From: an uncultured Chlorobiaceae bacterium
GTDB taxonomy: Bacteria; Bacteroidota; Chlorobiia; Chlorobiales; Chlorobiaceae
Length of the DNA: 7,473 nt
NCBI GenBank assembly: GCA_903838095.1
Contig: CAILXE010000419.1
Location: 1 to 7,473 of the forward strand
Reading direction: 5' to 3'
Part shown: positions 4,922 through 7,473 of the stretch, one piece after another
Layout: the number at the start of each line of letters is the position of its first letter
Position numbering within the stretch: the first letter of the stretch is position 1
Program-made: the position numbers and the translations under genes
Notes under the pieces: model-generated
Told to the model about the DNA's origin: nothing
The model's input: only the letters and a program-made list of their open reading frames with translations
Database searches by the model: none

Positions 4922-7060
4922 ATGAAAATAGCCGTCAGCATCATTCGTATTGGCTTGATCGCTTTTATTACGATGTCGGCGTTTAATCCTGATCTTGGCT
5001 GGTGTGCTTCATCCTCCCATCGTAAGGCTAAGGCGAAAAAAAAACATACTGAGCATGTTGTGCGCAAGACAAAGCGCATGAGCAGAGCGCGTCCCTCTTT
5101 GGCACGTGTTGCGCCTGTTGTGGTAAGGAGTAATGACAATCAGGCTGATGTGCTGCAAAAGCAAGGCAAGTATGCTGAGGCGGAGGTGCTTGCTCGACGC
5201 CTGCTGGCAAGTCAGGAAAAAAAATATGGGAGTGAACATCTGATTGTTTCAAATACCCTCAACAATTTAGGGTCGTTACTGAAAACGCAGGGCAAGTATG
5301 CTGAAGCAGAGCTGGTTTATCGTCGTGCGCTGGCTATCCGTGAAAAGCAGGTGGGCAGTGAGCATCCTCTTGTGGCAACGAGTCTTAACAATTTGGCGTT
5401 ATTGCTCAAAACACAGGGCAAGTATGCGGAAGCCGAGCCAATGTATCGCCGTTCGCTGGCGATCCGTGAAATACAGCAAGGTCGAGAGCATCCCCTTGTG
5501 GCCACCAGTCTCAATAATCTTGCGGATTTGCTGCAAACGCAAGGCAAGTATGCTGAAGCCGAGCCGCTTTTTCGTCGCGCTCTGGCAATAGACGAAACAG
5601 TACAGGGCTCCGATTCTCCAGATGTGGCGACAAGTCTGAATAATCTTGCTTCCTTGTTACAAGATCAGTGCAAATATTCCGAAGCGGAGCCACTGTATCG
5701 CCGTTCCCTGTCGATTCGTGAAAAACTTTTGGGCAGTGAACATCCCGATGTCGCACAGAGTTTGAACAATCTTGCTGAATTACTGCAGGATGAGGGTAAA
5801 TATTCCGAAGCGGAGCCACTGTATCGCCGTTCCCTGTCGATTCGTGAAAAACTTTTGGGCAGTGGCCATCCTGATGTCGCACAGACCTTGAATAATCTTG
5901 CTTCATTACTGAAAACGCAGGGCAAGCATGTTGAAGCCGAGTCGCTGTATCGCCGTGCGGTGGTGATTAATGAAAATGCGCTGGGACCTGATCATCCATC
6001 TGTTACGACAAGTCTGAACAATCTTGCAGGTTTGCTGCAGGAGCAGGGTAAGTATGTTGAAGCAGAGCCTCTCTATCGTCGTTCGCTGGCGATTCGCGAA
6101 AAGCAGTTAGGCAGTGAGCATACTCTTGTGGCCAGAAGTCTGAACAATCTTGCGGGCTTGTTGCAAATGCAGGCAAAATATACTGAAGCAGAGCCTCTCT
6201 ATCGTCGTGCTCTGGTGATCAATGAAAAAGCAATGGGTCTTGATCATCCCGCAGTGGCCACCAGTCTTAACAATTTGGGATTATTATTGAAAACGCAGGG
6301 CAAGTATGCCGAGTCCGAACCTCTGTATCGGCGTTCTTTGGCAATTCTTGAAAAAAAATTGGGGCGTGAGCATCCTTTGGTGGGCACAAGTCTGAACAAT
6401 CTTGCGGGGTTGTTGCAAGCCCAGGGAAAATATGCCGAGGCAGAGCCTCTGTTTCGTCGTGCGCTTGAGATTAATGAAAAAACATTAGGCGAAGAACATG
6501 TCGACGTTGCCAAAAGTCTGGACAATCTTGCGGGGTTGTTGCAAGCCCAGGGAAAGTACTCTGAGGCTGAGATATATTGTCGTCGTGCTCTTGTGATTCG
6601 TGAAAAAATGCTTGGCAGTGAGCATCCAGAAGTGGCCGCAAGTCTGAGCACTCTGTCGGAGTTGCTGAGAGCGCAAGGAAAGTTTGCAGAAGCAGAGATG
6701 CTTGGCCGTCGTTCATTGGCAATCAATGAAAAGCAGTTTGGGAGTGAACATCAAGTCGTGGCGATGAGCTTGAACAATCTTGCAAATTTGCTGAAAGCGG
6801 AGGCAAAATACGTCGAAGCCGATGCGCTCTATCGTCGTGTGCTGGCGTTCTACGAGAAACAGTATGGCAGTGAGCATCCCTGGGTGGCAAAAAGTTTGAA
6901 CAATCTTGCGGAATTGCTTCGTTTACAGGGCAAGTATGCTGAAGCGGAACCACTTTATCGTCGAGCGCTGGCGATGGATGAAAAAACATTGGGTAAAAAT
7001 CATCCACAAACAATTACCCATAAAAATAATTATGATGGACTTCCAAAAAAGTTGCCATAG
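4922..7060 (+). CDS. Secreted kinesin-light-chain-type tetratricopeptide repeat (TPR) protein
   Basis: This 712-residue protein is almost entirely a protein-binding TPR superhelix. Residues 1-30 form a Sec-type signal sequence (hydrophobic core about 3-21), with cleavage probably near C28-S30. A basic linker rich in Lys and Arg follows (about 33-70). Residues 73-112 are a degenerate first unit. Residues 113-700 are fourteen units of exactly 42 residues with consensus LNNLA.LL..QGKYAEAEP, then LYRR.LAI.EK.LG.EHP.VA.S, and a 12-residue tail ends the protein. The 42-residue unit with helix B ending in an LG-EHP turn is typical of the TPR_10/TPR_12 (kinesin light chain) families, not the 34-residue TPR. 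No enzyme domain is attached, so the role is presumably scaffolding; the partner is unknown. If the signal sequence works, it sits in the periplasm or outside the cell. Cys28 is not a lipoprotein site because Trp precedes it. The HlyD-like gene starts 10 bases downstream, suggesting co-transcription. Repeats 5 and 6 share a 67-base exact block. Confidence 0.92.
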   Translation: MKIAVSIIRIGLIAFITMSAFNPDLGWCASSSHRKAKAKKKHTEHVVRKTKRMSRARPSLARVAPVVVRSNDNQADVLQKQGKYAEAEVLARRLLASQEKKYGSEHLIVSNTLNNLGSLLKTQGKYAEAELVYRRALAIREKQVGSEHPLVATSLNNLALLLKTQGKYAEAEPMYRRSLAIREIQQGREHPLVATSLNNLADLLQTQGKYAEAEPLFRRALAIDETVQGSDSPDVATSLNNLASLLQDQCKYSEAEPLYRRSLSIREKLLGSEHPDVAQSLNNLAELLQDEGKYSEAEPLYRRSLSIREKLLGSGHPDVAQTLNNLASLLKTQGKHVEAESLYRRAVVINENALGPDHPSVTTSLNNLAGLLQEQGKYVEAEPLYRRSLAIREKQLGSEHTLVARSLNNLAGLLQMQAKYTEAEPLYRRALVINEKAMGLDHPAVATSLNNLGLLLKTQGKYAESEPLYRRSLAILEKKLGREHPLVGTSLNNLAGLLQAQGKYAEAEPLFRRALEINEKTLGEEHVDVAKSLDNLAGLLQAQGKYSEAEIYCRRALVIREKMLGSEHPEVAASLSTLSELLRAQGKFAEAEMLGRRSLAINEKQFGSEHQVVAMSLNNLANLLKAEAKYVEADALYRRVLAFYEKQYGSEHPWVAKSLNNLAELLRLQGKYAEAEPLYRRALAMDEKTLGKNHPQTITHKNNYDGLPKKLP
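5672..5864 (+). repeat. 67-base exact direct repeat within TPR units 5 and 6
   Basis: Positions 5672-5738 and 5798-5864 are identical over 67 bases at a 126-base offset, encoding the segment KYSEAEPLYRRSL through EKLLGS in both units. Similarity continues with a few differences to about 5890. Other neighbouring units differ at many synonymous sites, so this pair reflects recent duplication or gene conversion. Confidence 0.88.
6396..6555 (+). repeat. 34-base exact direct repeat within TPR units 11 and 12
   Basis: Positions 6396-6429 and 6522-6555 are identical over 34 bases at the 126-base offset, coding NLAGLLQAQGK in both units. This second, shorter exact block points to local exchange between adjacent repeats. 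Confidence 0.8.
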
Positions 7061-7070
7061 CCTTTGAACC

Positions 7071-7473
7071 ATGAATCAGGAAACTGTTTCCGGGGCAATC
7101 AGAGGTATCGTTTTTCTCTTCATCCTTGTTTTCTCAGGTTGCCAGAGTAACGACAAGTCAGATGGCTACGGCAATTTTGAGGCAACAGAGATCATTGTGT
7201 CATCCGAAGCGAACGGGAAACTGGAGCTGCTTGATGTTGAAGAGGGGAAGCGACTGGCTGCAGGCATTGTGGTTGCTGTGGTTGATACCACGCAACTCCA
7301 CTACAGCCGTAGCCAGCTTCAGGGGGAGCGTGAGTCACTTGTTGCAAAACGGCCAACTCTTGGTGCCCGAATCGGGGTGCTGCTTGAAGAACGACGAAAC
7401 ATCAAGCGCGACGATGACCGCTATCGGAGGCTGGTGAAGGAAGGAGCGGTTCCCTCAAAACAGCTTGAGGATA
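7071..7473 (+). CDS. HlyD/membrane-fusion-family periplasmic adaptor lipoprotein (partial, cut by window end)
   Basis: The first 134 codons are present and the gene runs off the right edge. Adaptors of this family join an inner-membrane ABC or other exporter to the outer membrane. Residues 10-24 are a hydrophobic signal ending in VFSGC, a plausible lipobox with Cys24 as the lipidated residue, so the protein is likely a membrane-anchored lipoprotein. Residues about 32-76 (GNFEATEIIVSSEANGKLE, then DVEEGKRLAAG and VAVVDT) form the first half of the lipoyl-like barrel-sandwich domain. Residues 77 onward (QLHYSRSQLQGERESL, then DRYRRLVKEGAVPSKQLED) begin the helical hairpin. The pattern recalls YbhG/YhiI-type ABC adaptors. 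ATG 7071 has no clear Shine-Dalgarno. It lies 10 bases after the TPR stop with no terminator between, so translational coupling and a shared transcript are likely. An exporter permease or ATPase is expected just downstream but is not visible. Confidence 0.88.
   Translation, partial: MNQETVSGAIRGIVFLFILVFSGCQSNDKSDGYGNFEATEIIVSSEANGKLELLDVEEGKRLAAGIVVAVVDTTQLHYSRSQLQGERESLVAKRPTLGARIGVLLEERRNIKRDDDRYRRLVKEGAVPSKQLED

Larger units (their letters stand above)
5138..7021 (+). repeat. Tandem array of TPR-coding units, 126-base period
   Basis: The array has one degenerate unit (5138-5257) and fourteen 126-base units (5258-7021), all in phase with no insertion or deletion. Unit n (n = 2 to 15) begins at 5258 + 126 x (n - 2). 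Most units start with a form of AGTCTGAACAATCTTGC. The conserved Gly of the QGKY turn is replaced by Cys in unit 5 (residue 250) and by Ala in units 9 and 14. Synonymous differences between most units show the array is mostly old, apart from the blocks noted separately. Confidence 0.92.

Noticed and set aside
4997..5008. Lipoprotein signal at L-G-W-C (Cys28) of the TPR protein
   Set aside because: A lipobox needs a small residue just before Cys; Trp there is not accepted. An ordinary Sec signal peptide fits better.
6244..6726. 160-residue minus-strand open frame with an apparent 42-residue repeat
   Set aside because: The periodicity is the shadow of the TPR array on the other strand. The same holds for the minus-strand frames at 5317-5547, 5511-5906 and 5665-5925.
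5138..7021. Regularly spaced repeats considered as CRISPR or a minisatellite
   Set aside because: The 126-base units are contiguous, in frame and translate to canonical TPR helices. There are no unique spacers and no short palindromic repeat.
7126..7437. 103-residue plus-strand frame near the right end
   Set aside because: It is out of frame with the HlyD-family gene from 7071, lacks a ribosome binding site and shows no recognisable domain.

Overview
This 7,473-base window reads as a stretch of a Gram-negative (diderm) bacterial chromosome. The evidence is an autotransporter ending in an outer-membrane beta-barrel, a lipoprotein adaptor of the HlyD/membrane-fusion family and Sec-type signal peptides. 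Base composition is intermediate, with A+T-rich intergenic DNA. The combination of a large autotransporter, a 42-residue TPR array and HlyD-type export genes suggests a green sulfur bacterium (Chlorobium-like) or another environmental anaerobe, but that is a hunch and not shown by the sequence. All four genes lie on the + strand. There is no tRNA, rRNA, CRISPR array or insertion sequence.

Layout. Positions 1-151 are an A+T-rich leader with a small perfect hairpin and a strong ribosome binding site. Positions 152-4129 encode a 1,325-residue autotransporter: signal peptide, beta-rich passenger of about 950 residues, helical linker and 12-strand-type barrel ending in W-K-F. A strong rho-independent terminator follows at 4164-4202. 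Positions 4266-4679 encode ArfB (YaeJ), a ribosome-rescue peptidyl-tRNA hydrolase with an intact GGQ motif. Positions 4680-4921 are an A+T-rich intergenic region with two weak hairpins and a possible promoter. Positions 4922-7060 encode a secreted protein made almost wholly of 42-residue kinesin-light-chain-type TPRs (one degenerate plus fourteen full units). Ten bases later, at 7071, a HlyD-family lipoprotein starts and runs off the right edge.

How the genes fit together. The autotransporter is its own unit, closed by its terminator. ArfB is a housekeeping rescue factor unrelated to its neighbours. The TPR protein and the HlyD-like adaptor are 10 bases apart with no terminator between them, so they probably share a transcript. 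This suggests that the TPR protein is a periplasmic scaffold accompanying an export or efflux system whose remaining genes lie to the right.

Most noteworthy: the unbroken TPR array with a 67-base exact internal duplication; its coupling to an export adaptor; an AUG-UGA start-stop overlapping the GTG start of the autotransporter; divergent internal repeats in the passenger; and a vicinal Cys-Cys pair just before the barrel. No clearly new multi-gene system is demonstrable here. The TPR-HlyD pair is the best candidate for one that continues past the edge.
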